Source: Rubrivivax sp. (GTDB lineage Bacteria > Pseudomonadota > Gammaproteobacteria > Burkholderiales > Burkholderiaceae_C). From it: a DNA stretch of 61,377 nt. The translations under genes were made by a program, and so were the position numbers. The DNA lies in the NCBI GenBank assembly GCA_027487905.1, contig JAIYCR010000027.1, positions 1 through 61,377 of the forward strand, given 5' to 3'. Position 1 is the first letter of the stretch. The number at the start of each line of letters is the position of its first letter. Positions 1 through 8,259 of this stretch are shown here, one piece after another. The notes beneath the pieces were generated by a model. It worked only from the letters and a program-made list of their open reading frames with translations. It did not search any database and was not told the origin of the DNA.

Positions 1-1
1 C

Positions 2-58
2 CTCTACCCGATGGCGCCGCGCACCTTCCGGGTGTCGTTGGTGGTGACGCCCAAGTGA
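2..58 (+). CDS. C-terminal fragment of an unknown protein
   Basis: An open frame enters from the left edge and ends at TGA 56-58. Only 18 residues are visible, reading LYPMAPRTFRVSLVVTPK. I do not recognise the family. It lies just upstream of the tRNA-Asn promoter and is probably the last chromosomal gene before the island. Confidence 0.45.
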   Translation, partial: LYPMAPRTFRVSLVVTPK

Positions 59-113
59 GCGGGGGAGGAGGGCACCGCTTGTGCGGCAGCGGCAGGCGTT
101 CTGCGCCGTTGGC

Positions 114-144
114 TTGACGGGGGCAAGTTCGCCTCGGCTATACT
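114..144 (+). promoter_or_regulatory. Probable sigma-70 promoter of tRNA-Asn
   Basis: TTGACG at 114-119 and TATACT at 139-144 are separated by 19 bp. The -10 box ends 12 bp before the mature tRNA, which fits a short 5' leader. The spacing is slightly long. Confidence 0.6.
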
Positions 145-156
145 AGCGGGCTTCAT

Positions 157-232
157 TCCTCGATAGCTCAGTCGGTAGAGCGCCGGACTGTTAATCCGTA
201 GGTCCCTGGTTCGAGCCCAGGTCGGGGAGCCA
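157..232 (+). tRNA. tRNA-Asn (anticodon GTT)
   Basis: A complete cloverleaf can be folded by eye. The acceptor stem pairs TCCTCGA (157-163) with TCGGGGA (222-228), the anticodon GTT is at 190-192, the T arm contains GGTTCGAGCCC, the discriminator is G229 and CCA (230-232) is encoded. The 3' halves of tRNA genes are common attachment sites for tyrosine-recombinase elements. Everything to the right looks like an integrated element, but I found no second copy of the tRNA 3' end. Confidence 0.97.
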
Positions 233-244
233 AGAAATGCAAGG

Positions 245-274
245 GTCAGCAGGTTAGCGCCTGCTGACTTTTTT
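245..274 (+). terminator. Rho-independent terminator of tRNA-Asn
   Basis: A perfect 9-bp stem, GTCAGCAGG (245-253) with CCTGCTGAC (260-268), has loop TTAGCG and is followed at once by TTTTTT (269-274). It begins 13 nt after the tRNA CCA. Confidence 0.93.
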
Positions 275-289
275 GCTTTCTGGGCTGAG

Positions 290-311
290 CTGGTGCCAGT
301 CTGGTGCCAGT
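290..311 (+). repeat. Tandem 11-bp repeat beside tRNA-Asn
   Basis: CTGGTGCCAGT occurs twice head to tail (290-300 and 301-311), and each copy is a near-palindrome. Its position just after the tRNA terminator would suit a recombinase or excisionase arm site. That role is inference. Confidence 0.6.
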
Positions 312-559
312 TTTGAGGTCGATGCACCTTCGCCTGCACATTCGACTCCACTGTTGTCCTGGAGCCGCATCCGCAGGGCGACAGCGCGGCAATGATCAAT
401 GTCCGCGAACTGGCCAACCCCTTGTCAGCCCAGGCAGTCGCCATTGGCTAGACCGGCCCGCAGGTGTACGACTCAGTTGCGGCCATGCGGCAGCGCTCCG
501 GCGCACCCCGTGTCTGTTGTCAGACCCACAGTGGTACGCTGGCTCGGAAGGCCAAGACG

Positions 560-1777
560 ATGCACTTCTATGTCGACGAAAGCGGGCACACCGGACTCAA
601 CCTCTTCGACGCGGAGCAACCGCTTCTTTACTACGGCTGCCTATCCAGCCACCTGAGCCTCGACCACGAAGCAGTTGACCGTCTGGAGCACATGCGGGCC
701 AAGGTCGGCGCGAGTCGTCTGCACGCGAACCAGCTCGGCAACGGCGGCCTTGCTGTCATCGCACAGGACCTAGCTGACCTGCAGCGCAGCTTCGGCCTGC
801 GGTTCAGTGTCTATAGGGTTGCGAAGCCTGATCACGCAATCATCTGCTTCTTCGATCAGGTGTTCGACTCGGCAATGAACCCTGCCATCACATGGACGGG
901 CTACTGGACGCCGCTGCGGTACCTGCTGCTGATCAAGCTTGCAGGACTATTCAATGAAGACCTCGCGAAGCTGGCTTGGCAGTCGCGCGTCGAGGTCAAT
1001 GCTCCGCGCGCGCAGGAAATGCTGATGCGCGTGTGCGATGGATTGATTGCGCGTGTCCCAAGGCTCCCCGACGAGCGATCGCGCACTCTGATCGGCGATT
1101 CTCTGAACTGGGCTCGAAACCATCCGGCGGAGATCTCGTTCAACGTCGACGATCGGAAGTCCGCTCTGCAGGTCGCTCCCAACATCGTCGGCTTTCAGCT
1201 TGTGATGATGGGGATCGCTAGCCAGATTCGAGAGGCAGGCGCGCTCGCGTCGAGGATCGTGGTGGATCGTCAGTCGCAGTTCAACAAAGCCCAGCGTACG
1301 TTGGCCGACTTCTACGCTGCGGCTGGTGCGCAAAGCATCGAAATGAAGGCGCCGCCAGGGATGCCAGCAATGAACTTCGGTGGCATGCCAACGGTGCCGA
1401 TCGAGTTCTCGGGCGGGACCATGAGCGCAGGTTTGGAGGTGACGGACGTGTACCTCTGGATCCTGAAGCGACTGATGGAGGGCGACGATGTCGCAGCGCA
1501 GCTTGGGCCACTTGTTCGCGAGCTACTACCTCGCGTCGTGACGGACGAGGTTTCACTCAACGGCATTGCCACGCGCTGGTCACGCTGGATGCGCGAACTG
1601 CCGGAACTCGCGGAGATGTCCGAAGAGCAGCGCCAGCGAGGCCGAGAAATCTTGCAGCTTGACGAGAATCGCCGCCTCAGAAGGTTAGCCGATGACCCTA
1701 GCCTTGCCAATGCGGCGTTGTCTTCCGTAAAGACAGGCAATGCCAAGGGCACCCCTGGCACCCCGGACACACCTTGA
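560..1777 (+). CDS. DUF3800 domain protein
   Basis: A 405-residue protein. The ATG at 560 is chosen because it begins the DUF3800 signature MHFYVDESGHTG and has GGAAGG (546-551) eight bases upstream; the open frame extends further 5' but gains only unconserved sequence. DUF3800 proteins are predicted to have an RNase-H-like fold with acidic residues in the YVDESG motif, and they are common on mobile elements and in defence neighbourhoods. No biochemical role is established for this branch. It is the first cargo gene after tRNA-Asn, stands alone on the plus strand, and ends in a low-complexity GTPGTPDTP tail. Confidence 0.8.
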   Translation: MHFYVDESGHTGLNLFDAEQPLLYYGCLSSHLSLDHEAVDRLEHMRAKVGASRLHANQLGNGGLAVIAQDLADLQRSFGLRFSVYRVAKPDHAIICFFDQVFDSAMNPAITWTGYWTPLRYLLLIKLAGLFNEDLAKLAWQSRVEVNAPRAQEMLMRVCDGLIARVPRLPDERSRTLIGDSLNWARNHPAEISFNVDDRKSALQVAPNIVGFQLVMMGIASQIREAGALASRIVVDRQSQFNKAQRTLADFYAAAGAQSIEMKAPPGMPAMNFGGMPTVPIEFSGGTMSAGLEVTDVYLWILKRLMEGDDVAAQLGPLVRELLPRVVTDEVSLNGIATRWSRWMRELPELAEMSEEQRQRGREILQLDENRRLRRLADDPSLANAALSSVKTGNAKGTPGTPDTP

Positions 1778-1978
1778 ACATCGGGCGAGCCTGAACGACT
1801 TCACGAGCGTCACTCGCGACTACCTCTCGAGATTACGGATCGTGAGTCGGCGTACGACGTGATGGCAGGGTGCGGGTCCGAAGGTCATTCACACGACAGT
1901 TTTTAGCTCAAAGTCATCGCTCGCGAGCTCACCTGCAGCGCCTAGAGTTCTACTCAGACGCAGCCCAGGAGCCGCCTG

Positions 1979-2209
1979 ATGAGCCAGACGCAGACCCAGC
2001 CAAAACCGCCAGCCGCTGATGTGCAGCCCGCTGTGTTCGTCCGCATGGCTGCCGTCGTGCGCATGACCGGACTCGGCCGGTCGACGATCTATCGGCTAAT
2101 GGCCGAGGACAAGTTCCCGTCGCCGGTGCGACTGGCAAAGCGCGCCGTGGCGTGGCGCCGCATCGACCTCGAGCAATGGAGCGCCGGCCGGCCCACGGTG
2201 TCGCACTGA
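1979..2209 (+). CDS. AlpA family DNA-binding regulator
   Basis: A 76-residue protein with a MerR/excisionase-like winged HTH. The pattern MTGLGRSTIYRLMAEDKFPSP followed by VAWRRIDLEQW is the classic AlpA/CP4-57 signature. AlpA-like proteins act as excisionase-type architectural or transcriptional factors of integrated elements. AGGAG at 1967-1971 is seven bases from the ATG. It sits close to the tRNA end, where an excision or integration control gene would be expected, but no integrase is beside it. The family is clear; a role in excision is inferred. Confidence 0.88.
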   Translation: MSQTQTQPKPPAADVQPAVFVRMAAVVRMTGLGRSTIYRLMAEDKFPSPVRLAKRAVAWRRIDLEQWSAGRPTVSH

Positions 2210-2248
2210 CACCCTCGCCGCGGCGGAACCGCTCCTAAGCGCTCCGGC

Positions 2249-2554
2249 CTACGCCGACATCGACAGCTTCAACACCGCGCCGATCAACAGCATCGCGCCC
2301 AGCACCTTGCCCCATCGCCAGGTCGTGAACCAGTAGCGGTGGTTGACCCACAGCGCGCGGTGCAGTCGACCGAGCCCGAGCAGGACGGCCAACGCGGTGA
2401 CGAACGGGCCGACCAAGCCCGCAGGCCCCGGCACCTGCCGGATCAGCAGCACCCACATCAGCGGCCACGCAACCGCATCGACGGCCGCGAGCAAACGCCG
2501 GCCGGGCCAATCAGGCGCGTCCGGCCGGGGTTCGCGAGCAACCAGCAGCCACAT
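2249..2554 (-). CDS. Small membrane protein
   Basis: A 101-residue protein beginning MWLLVAREPRPD. I chose this start because GGAGGAG lies three bases upstream of the ATG on the minus strand; the longer frame overlaps the ParB-like gene and becomes unconvincing. It has two or three hydrophobic spans, around residues 20-38, 48-62 and 84-98, so it is probably an inner-membrane protein. I do not recognise the family. It follows the ParB-like gene by about 50 bp and is probably co-transcribed with it. Confidence 0.6.
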   Translation of the reverse strand: MWLLVAREPRPDAPDWPGRRLLAAVDAVAWPLMWVLLIRQVPGPAGLVGPFVTALAVLLGLGRLHRALWVNHRYWFTTWRWGKVLGAMLLIGAVLKLSMSA

Positions 2555-2607
2555 GACTCCTCCGACCCGGATCGCGCAGGCGGGTTCACTCCGCCCGCGC
2601 AGTCCGA

Positions 2608-4545
2608 TCAGCCTGGCGATCGGCGCAGCGGCTCGGGCAGCCAGCGCGTGCCGGCCAGCCGCGATGCTGCTGCGGTCACCAGCGCGTCCTTCTTCATCGC
2701 CTCGACACCACCACCGGCCAGTTCGGGCCCGGCCTCCTTCAGCGCGGCGATGATCTGCGCCTTCGGCACGTGGTTCAGGTAGGACTCGGCGGTCGGTTCC
2801 CACCAGTCGGCCATATCCAGGCCGAGAGCCACCGCGATGGCGTTGGCGCTGCCTGCCGCCCCTGCACCGGGCAGCGCGTTCACCGTCAACGCGCCGCACA
2901 GCGCGAGTAGGTCGATCAGTTCGGCCTGCGGCAAGCCGATCAGCCATCCGAGCCATTCGCCCTGGTCCTCGGGAAGGCGGGTATGCCGCGCCTCTCTCGC
3001 CTGCTGCACGGCCTTCCATGCCCGAGCGGCCTTGAGGTCGTCGGCCAAGGCCTCCAGGGCGAACGCCGACAACTGCGGCGACACCTGCAAAACCGACGTT
3101 TCACGCGGGTAGTCGGCGCCGAAGGTGCGCAGCACGAAGACGTGCACCACCGAGGCCAGGGCCACCGCAGTGTTCCGCGCCAGCATCGCCTGCAGCGCCA
3201 TCGTCCGGTGCGCTGCGAGCCGCTTGGTCAGTGCCTCGCTGCATCCCGGTGACCGACGTTCGGGTGCCCCCTGCAGCGACGGAGAGCCTTCGTCCTCGTC
3301 GTGCGTGTCATCGCCGCCGCGATGCTCCGTCGAGCCCTTCTGGCGGAACGTAGCCGCGATGGCCTTGCGATCCTCGTCCCGCACCAGCCCGCGTATCACC
3401 TCGGCATCGCCGTCGCGACCGATGGTGACGATCACGCCAGCATGAGCCCTTTGCTCAGGCGTCCAAGTCTTGAGCGCATCGTGGATAGCCTTGCGCCGCG
3501 CCGCGATGTCCTGCTCTTCCAGGTCGATCATCTCGGCCTCGTCGGGCGACCACTCGGGCGCGTCGTCGAGTGCCTGCGCCTGCTGGTCCAGTTCGGCTGC
3601 GCGCCGGTCCAGGGCATCGAGTTCCTCCTGCTCGGCGGCGGCGGGCTGGCGGTTGGCGTGCGCACAGGGCGCGAACTGCCGCAGGGCCTGCGAGTCCACG
3701 CTCAGCCGGGCCTCGACCCACTTCCAGCCTTCATCCCGCACGGCGCCGGCCAGGGCTTCGAGCTTATGGACCGCCAGCCGCTCCAGCAGCGCCGGATCCG
3801 ACAGGAATCGGCTTTGCTCGTCGTCGAACAGGTCACGCCGCACGACGCCGCCCGCGGCCTCGTAGGCCTCGATGCCGACGAAGCGCACCAGGGCGCTGCC
3901 CGCGGCCTCGACCTCGCCAACCGTCAGCCGGCGACGCAGCGCAGCCGGCGTCTTGTCCCAGGGCTGCGCGTCGAACCATGTGTGCTCCTGCATCGCATGG
4001 TCGTCACTCAGCGTCAGCGCCATCAGTTGGTCCAGGTTGATGCCGTCCTCGCGGTACTGCGCCAGCAGCTTCGGCGACAGCGCCGACAGCTTCAGCCGCC
4101 GCTGCACCGTCAGCATCGACACGCCGAAGCGCGACGCCACGTCCTCGACGCCCTTGCCCTCGTCGAGCAGCGCCTTGAAGGCCTCGAACTCGTCGGCCGG
4201 GTGCATGGCCTCGCGCCCGCTGTTCTCGGCGAGGCTGACCTCCAGCGCCCGCTCGGGCGGCACCAACTCGCACAGCACCTCGTGCCCCTTCGGCAACCGC
4301 CCGCGCTGCTGCAACAACACCATCGCGCGGCGCCGTCGCTCACCGGCTGCAACAGCGAACTTCAGCTTGCGCGACTTGCCGCGGCCGACCTCCTGCTCGG
4401 TGACCACCAGGTTGTGAAGCAAACCCTGCGCCTCGATCAGCGCCGCCAGTTCCTCGACCTGACCGACCGAGTGGCGCCGAACGTTGAACCGCGACGGCAC
4501 CAGGCTAGCCAGCGGCACCGAGAGCAACTCCTTCGTGTGTTCCAT
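2608..4545 (-). CDS. ParB/RepB/Spo0J family protein, large variant
   Basis: A 645-residue protein. The N-terminal third is a ParB-type domain: VPLASLVPSRFNVRR, then AAGERRRRAM and LAENSGREAMHPADEFEAF, the usual ParB nucleotide-binding region, followed by an HTH region (VASRFGVSMLTVQRRL). The long remainder is not part of core ParB and may be specific to this element type. The ATG at 4545 is preceded by GGAG; a second in-frame ATG at 4560 is possible. A true KorB-like ParB and ParA occur elsewhere in the window (47.9-49.7 kb), so this one may act as a nucleoid-type regulator instead of a segregation protein. Confidence 0.85.
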   Translation of the reverse strand: MEHTKELLSVPLASLVPSRFNVRRHSVGQVEELAALIEAQGLLHNLVVTEQEVGRGKSRKLKFAVAAGERRRRAMVLLQQRGRLPKGHEVLCELVPPERALEVSLAENSGREAMHPADEFEAFKALLDEGKGVEDVASRFGVSMLTVQRRLKLSALSPKLLAQYREDGINLDQLMALTLSDDHAMQEHTWFDAQPWDKTPAALRRRLTVGEVEAAGSALVRFVGIEAYEAAGGVVRRDLFDDEQSRFLSDPALLERLAVHKLEALAGAVRDEGWKWVEARLSVDSQALRQFAPCAHANRQPAAAEQEELDALDRRAAELDQQAQALDDAPEWSPDEAEMIDLEEQDIAARRKAIHDALKTWTPEQRAHAGVIVTIGRDGDAEVIRGLVRDEDRKAIAATFRQKGSTEHRGGDDTHDEDEGSPSLQGAPERRSPGCSEALTKRLAAHRTMALQAMLARNTAVALASVVHVFVLRTFGADYPRETSVLQVSPQLSAFALEALADDLKAARAWKAVQQAREARHTRLPEDQGEWLGWLIGLPQAELIDLLALCGALTVNALPGAGAAGSANAIAVALGLDMADWWEPTAESYLNHVPKAQIIAALKEAGPELAGGGVEAMKKDALVTAAASRLAGTRWLPEPLRRSPG

Positions 4546-5351
4546 GATGATGAACTCCATAGGTTGATGACACTCCGCGACCGTCTCTCGACAACGCATC
4601 ACGGCGGTACGCCGGGCCAGGGAAAGGCTCAGGTTTTGAACGGCACGGCAACTTTCCGTAAACAGCGCCGTGCCCACTCGCTGCGTTCAAGCTCGACTTG
4701 CATCAAGTCCTCGTCTGCCTTCTTGGCCTGAAAACCGCCTGCCCTGTTTTCCGAGGGAGCCGGATTGGCTGTTGATCCCTCGGTGTTGGGTTGAGCGGAC
4801 TGCTGCCCCGCATTCGTCGGTCGCCGTGCGACACCGACAGCGCCGCGAATAAGCGCTGGCGCAAGGGCACCGTGGAATAGCTGGGAGGGGACCGCCGCAG
4901 GCGGGAGGGCACCGGCCTATGCCGCGAAAGGCCCTTGCGACGGCGCGCGCGGCGCTACGGTTCGGACATCGGGCGGCCGATGAACGCCGGGGCAGTCGAC
5001 ACCACCGCCGAGGCCAGGATTGGCATGCACGGCACGGCGTGCATTTAGCCTGTTAGCGCATCGTCCCACGTACGAACGCTTACCAAAAACTTCGGCGCAG
5101 AGGTGGACAGCGCGACATCACTTGGGGTCTTCTACAACCTGTGAAGAAGCCCGTGCACTGCGGGCCACCACAAGCCGCCTGTCCGAGCGGATCGTGCAGT
5201 CCCTTTCATCGCTTGGAGCAGGTATGCGCCGTTTCCACGAGGCGCCGGCCGCAACCGTTGCGGCATTGAAGGCGTCAGAGTTGTTCGATGACCGTCGCAT
5301 GGCGACGACGACCCGACGCGTGCCCGGGCCAATCCCATCGAGGGGCATCCG
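4546..5351. other. Gene-free stretch upstream of ParB-like gene
   Basis: About 800 bp with no frame I trust. It holds an 8-bp perfect inverted repeat, CCGAGGGA (4751-4758) and TCCCTCGG (4776-4783), with a 17-base spacer. This could be an operator for the leftward ParB-like unit. I see no other clear signal. Confidence 0.5.
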
Positions 5352-5702
5352 GTGAACCGCGTGACACGCCCTGGCCTACCACGGCGTGTCGTGCCGACAG
5401 AAGCCATGGGAACGGCGACCAACGGGACGGCGTCCAAGGGCGCTCGAACCCTGAGCGCCGAAGGCCGGAGGGGGGAAGTTCGGTTCTTCCTACAACGCGT
5501 TGCAGGAGGTCTCTATGTCGAACGAGAAGAAATCCCCCGGCGTGGGCTGCGAACGCAGCAGTCCGTCCAGTTCGCGGACGCGGAGCACTTCAAGCGATGG
5601 TGCGACAACGACCCCATCCGCTTTGAGCACCCGCTGCTCCACGTCAGCCTCAAGCGCGACGCCGACGAGCTCTGGCGAAGCATCGACATCGGCGAACCCT
5701 GA
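5352..5702 (+). CDS. Conserved-looking small protein of unknown function
   Basis: A 116-residue frame starting at GTG 5352, with GAGGGG at 5340-5345; ATG 5406 is an alternative start. The C-terminal 75 residues (VRFFLQRVAGGLYVEREEIP through FKRWCDNDPIRFEHPLL) have a natural composition. The same DNA in the LuxR frame reads as serine/threonine-rich sequence typical of a shadow frame, so I take this frame as the real one. It ends 10 bases before the LuxR start and may be co-transcribed with it. I do not recognise the family. Confidence 0.55.
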   Translation: MNRVTRPGLPRRVVPTEAMGTATNGTASKGARTLSAEGRRGEVRFFLQRVAGGLYVEREEIPRRGLRTQQSVQFADAEHFKRWCDNDPIRFEHPLLHVSLKRDADELWRSIDIGEP

Positions 5703-5712
5703 GGCGCCGGCG

Positions 5713-6465
5713 TTGGCGCAGATCGTTGCGGCAGCCGACTACACGGAGCGCATCGCGGCTGTCGCCGAACGCATCGCAGAGGCCAAGGAGCAGGCCACCG
5801 TCCTTGCGCTGCTCACGGAAGGGGTCCACGCGCTCGGCGCCGAACACGCGGTCTTTGTCAGCTTCATCCGCGATAACGCCGATCTGTCCGCCTGCCGCTT
5901 CATGCTGGTCTGCGAGCCCGGCTGGTGCCAGCGCTACATCGAAGCCGGCTGCTTCGCCCACGACCCGTGGCTGGCTTACTCGGCGCACCATTCGGAGCCC
6001 ATCCCGGCCAGTTCGCTGCAGGTGCACGACGCCGAGGGCCAGCGTGTCATCGCACTGGCTCAGCAGAACGGCTTCGCATCAGCGGCCCTGGTGCCGGCCC
6101 ACTCCGGCGCCGGCCACTCGCGGATCAGCCTGCTGTGCCTTGGATCGTCCCAGCCAAGCTTCTTTGATGGCGAAGGGTTCGGCCGCTTCCGCCTTGGGGC
6201 CCGCCTGCTCGCGGCCGAGTTGCACGACTGGTGGCTGGCCCGAATCCGGCGCGAGCTGATCGTCAAGGCACGCATCACGCAGGCCGACCTTGAGTTGCTC
6301 CGGCACGAGCATCAGGGCCACAGCAGCAAGCGCATCGCGGCCGAGCTGCACGTCAGCAAGAGCTCGATCAACTCCCGCTTTCAGCGCATGAACATGAAAC
6401 TGGGGGTGCCGAATCGCCGACTGGCCGCACGCCTTGCCGTCGAGTGCGGCCTGCTGACCGGCTAA
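5713..6465 (+). CDS. LuxR family quorum-sensing-type regulator (solo)
   Basis: A 250-residue regulator. The N-terminal two thirds is an autoinducer-binding domain with the conserved cluster WCQRYIEAGCFAHDPWL. The C-terminus is a LuxR/GerE HTH (ELLRHEHQGHSSKRIAAELH, then SKSSINSRFQRMNMKLG). The TTG at 5713 is preferred: GAGG lies at 5701-5704, it follows the upstream stop, and the length then fits the family. ATG 5515 has a strong SD but would add serine/threonine-rich sequence overlapping another credible gene. No luxI is in the window, so it is a solo that could respond to host or foreign acyl-homoserine lactones. Its targets are unknown; the divergent T4SS genes beyond SelU-like are candidates. 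Confidence 0.82.
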   Translation: MAQIVAAADYTERIAAVAERIAEAKEQATVLALLTEGVHALGAEHAVFVSFIRDNADLSACRFMLVCEPGWCQRYIEAGCFAHDPWLAYSAHHSEPIPASSLQVHDAEGQRVIALAQQNGFASAALVPAHSGAGHSRISLLCLGSSQPSFFDGEGFGRFRLGARLLAAELHDWWLARIRRELIVKARITQADLELLRHEHQGHSSKRIAAELHVSKSSINSRFQRMNMKLGVPNRRLAARLAVECGLLTG

Positions 6466-7586
6466 CTCGCCGCGTTCTCAGGCGTCGGTTGCCACGCACG
6501 CACCGCAAGGGTCAGTTGGTCCTGCTTCAGCGAGTCGACCACCAGTGGCGCGATGCCATTCGACTTGGCCATGCCTTGCGAGAGCCGGGCCGATTGGCGT
6601 CGATCGAGGTAGTCGGTCAACACGCTGGCGACCAAGCCAGCCAGCTCACGCAGGGACAGTTCCCTCCAGCGCTCGATCAAGCGTCCTTCTGGAGGTGGTT
6701 TCCACGATGCGATCGTATCGACCGAATCCGACGGTGAACCCCAGGCCGGCTCGTCTTCGATCCACCGGTTGACGCGCTCTTCGATCGGCGCCTTCAGCGG
6801 GGCTGCTGGCGATGCGCCGAGTGCATCGGCCATCGATCCTGGCAACTGCAGCTCACCGACTTGAGCCTCCACATCACCGATCCAGACGGGCCTCCGCGGA
6901 TCGACGGCACGTAGTCGTTGCAGCAACTGACTCTCGAACCAAGCCTGCGAGGGCTGCTGCGCAGCACAGAACGAGATCGAACCCCGCCGGCGCACCATCA
7001 GCGCTTCAACGTTGAGCACCTGGTGGCCAACGACGGCTAGCGCATTCAAGACGCGGTCGGCTTCGCTCCCCAGAGTCGTGGCGACCACACGGAACGTCGC
7101 CATCCTGGGCAGCACCTCCAGGCCGGCCTGCACCCAGCGGCGGTAGTTGATCCACCCTCCAGGAAGCATGTCAACGGTCCACCCGCGCCATCGAAGCGCG
7201 CGTGCGACAGGCAGGCTGTCGAGTCCACCTCGTCCGCAGTAGACCAGGATGGCCTGGTCGAACTTCAAGGGCGCAACAAGCGCGGCGAGCGACGCCGGCA
7301 ATTCGGCATCAGCTGCACTGTCCTGCGCCGCCAGTGCACGGTTTTGAGCGTCGGAGTGCCCCGTCACCAGGGGCCCCTGGCTGACCACGGAGGGCGAGAA
7401 CTGCACCGCACCCGGGATGTGATCGTCCTCGTATTCCTCTCGTGTTCGCACGTCGATGACGAGTGCGTAGTGCGAGAAGTCCTGCACCTCGATCGCATGC
7501 GGATGGAAGGCGCCCGCAAGGGATTCGATCTCGGGCGGCTTGTTCGGCTTGCGCGCGCGATCCGATGATTCTTGACCCGAAGTCAT
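6462..7586 (-). CDS. SelU/MnmH-like rhodanese protein with degenerate P-loop
   Basis: A 374-residue protein resembling tRNA 2-selenouridine synthase. The N-terminal rhodanese domain has LVIDVRTREEYEDDHIPGA and the active-site loop VYCGRGGLDS, with Cys retained. The C-terminal half keeps MnmH landmarks (NVEALMVRRRGSIS, QPSQAWFESQLL, PVWIGDVEAQVG) in the right order. However, the expected Walker A (GxTGxGKT) after the rhodanese domain reads TTLGSEADRVL, so ATP or prenyl-diphosphate binding is probably lost. It is convergent with the LuxR gene and overlaps it by four bases. It may be a paralogue with a new role instead of a tRNA-modifying enzyme. Confidence 0.72.
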   Translation of the reverse strand: MTSGQESSDRARKPNKPPEIESLAGAFHPHAIEVQDFSHYALVIDVRTREEYEDDHIPGAVQFSPSVVSQGPLVTGHSDAQNRALAAQDSAADAELPASLAALVAPLKFDQAILVYCGRGGLDSLPVARALRWRGWTVDMLPGGWINYRRWVQAGLEVLPRMATFRVVATTLGSEADRVLNALAVVGHQVLNVEALMVRRRGSISFCAAQQPSQAWFESQLLQRLRAVDPRRPVWIGDVEAQVGELQLPGSMADALGASPAAPLKAPIEERVNRWIEDEPAWGSPSDSVDTIASWKPPPEGRLIERWRELSLRELAGLVASVLTDYLDRRQSARLSQGMAKSNGIAPLVVDSLKQDQLTLAVRAWQPTPENAAS

Positions 7587-7684
7587 CGCGTGAAGTGGTG
7601 GGTGGAGAACCTAGAGTTTGCGAACGGGGCGCGGTGGTGCCCCCTGACACGAAGCCCTCGGTCTCCTCTACCCAAGGACCCGCC

Positions 7685-8248
7685 ATGGAAGCAAACAGCA
7701 CTCTAGACCGGCCCTGCCACGCTGCCAAGTGGGGGTTCCTGGCGCGGATCGCCGCGGTACTTCTGGCCTTCGCCGCGCTGTTCGGGGCGAGCACTCCGGC
7801 CCGCGCCGTGGACGGCTGCAAAGTGCTGCTGTGCTTGGCCGCCCCGAGCTGGCGCTCGATCCCCGAGTGCGTGCCGACGATCAACCAGCTGCACCGCGAC
7901 CTGGCGCGCGGCAAGCCGTTCCCGGTCTGCTCGATGGCCGGCGCAGGTAACTCCGCGAACAACACCTGGGCGAGTGCGCCCGGCTACTGCCCGCCGCAGT
8001 ACACCCGCGTGTTCGAAGGCGAGAGCGGGCCGATCTACTCCTGCGACTACGCTGGCGCCGTCACGGTGAACATCAACGGCGCGCCCTTCACTCGCACCTG
8101 GTGGAGCATGGGTGGCGACACGGTGACCGAGTTCACCCCGGCCGCAAAGGCGCAGCTCGGCACCTGGGATACCAAGTTCGACGACGACTACGCCGCGTGG
8201 TTCGCCGCGCTTCCGCCGCCCGCGCCCGTCGCCGACTCCGGGTACTGA
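7685..8248 (+). CDS. TrbM-like exported conjugation protein
   Basis: A 187-residue protein with an N-terminal hydrophobic signal ending near ARA-VDG. The mature part starts with the cysteine pattern VDGCKVLLCLAAPSWRSIPEC and later PFPVC, the TrbM-type arrangement of paired cysteines in a small periplasmic protein. It opens the T4SS cluster, 11 bp ahead of virB1. AAGGA precedes the ATG. TrbM proteins are needed for mating in some IncP-type systems, but their mechanism is not known. Assignment to the family rests on the cysteine pattern and position. Confidence 0.68.
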   Translation: MEANSTLDRPCHAAKWGFLARIAAVLLAFAALFGASTPARAVDGCKVLLCLAAPSWRSIPECVPTINQLHRDLARGKPFPVCSMAGAGNSANNTWASAPGYCPPQYTRVFEGESGPIYSCDYAGAVTVNINGAPFTRTWWSMGGDTVTEFTPAAKAQLGTWDTKFDDDYAAWFAALPPPAPVADSGY

Positions 8249-8259
8249 GGCATCGGGCC

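Noticed and set aside
4-444. A 146-residue minus-strand frame over the tRNA region
   Set aside because: It reads antisense through tRNA-Asn (the familiar WARTRDLRINSPALYRLSYRG shadow) and crosses the terminator; it is not a gene.
3301-4731. A 476-residue plus-strand frame antisense to the ParB-like gene
   Set aside because: Arginine/leucine/glutamine-rich composition and no motif; the opposite strand encodes an obvious ParB domain.
5515-5712. N-terminal extension of LuxR from ATG 5515 with a strong SD
   Set aside because: The extension is serine/threonine-rich shadow sequence of the credible gene at 5352-5702; the SD-like AGGAGG codes AGG in that gene.
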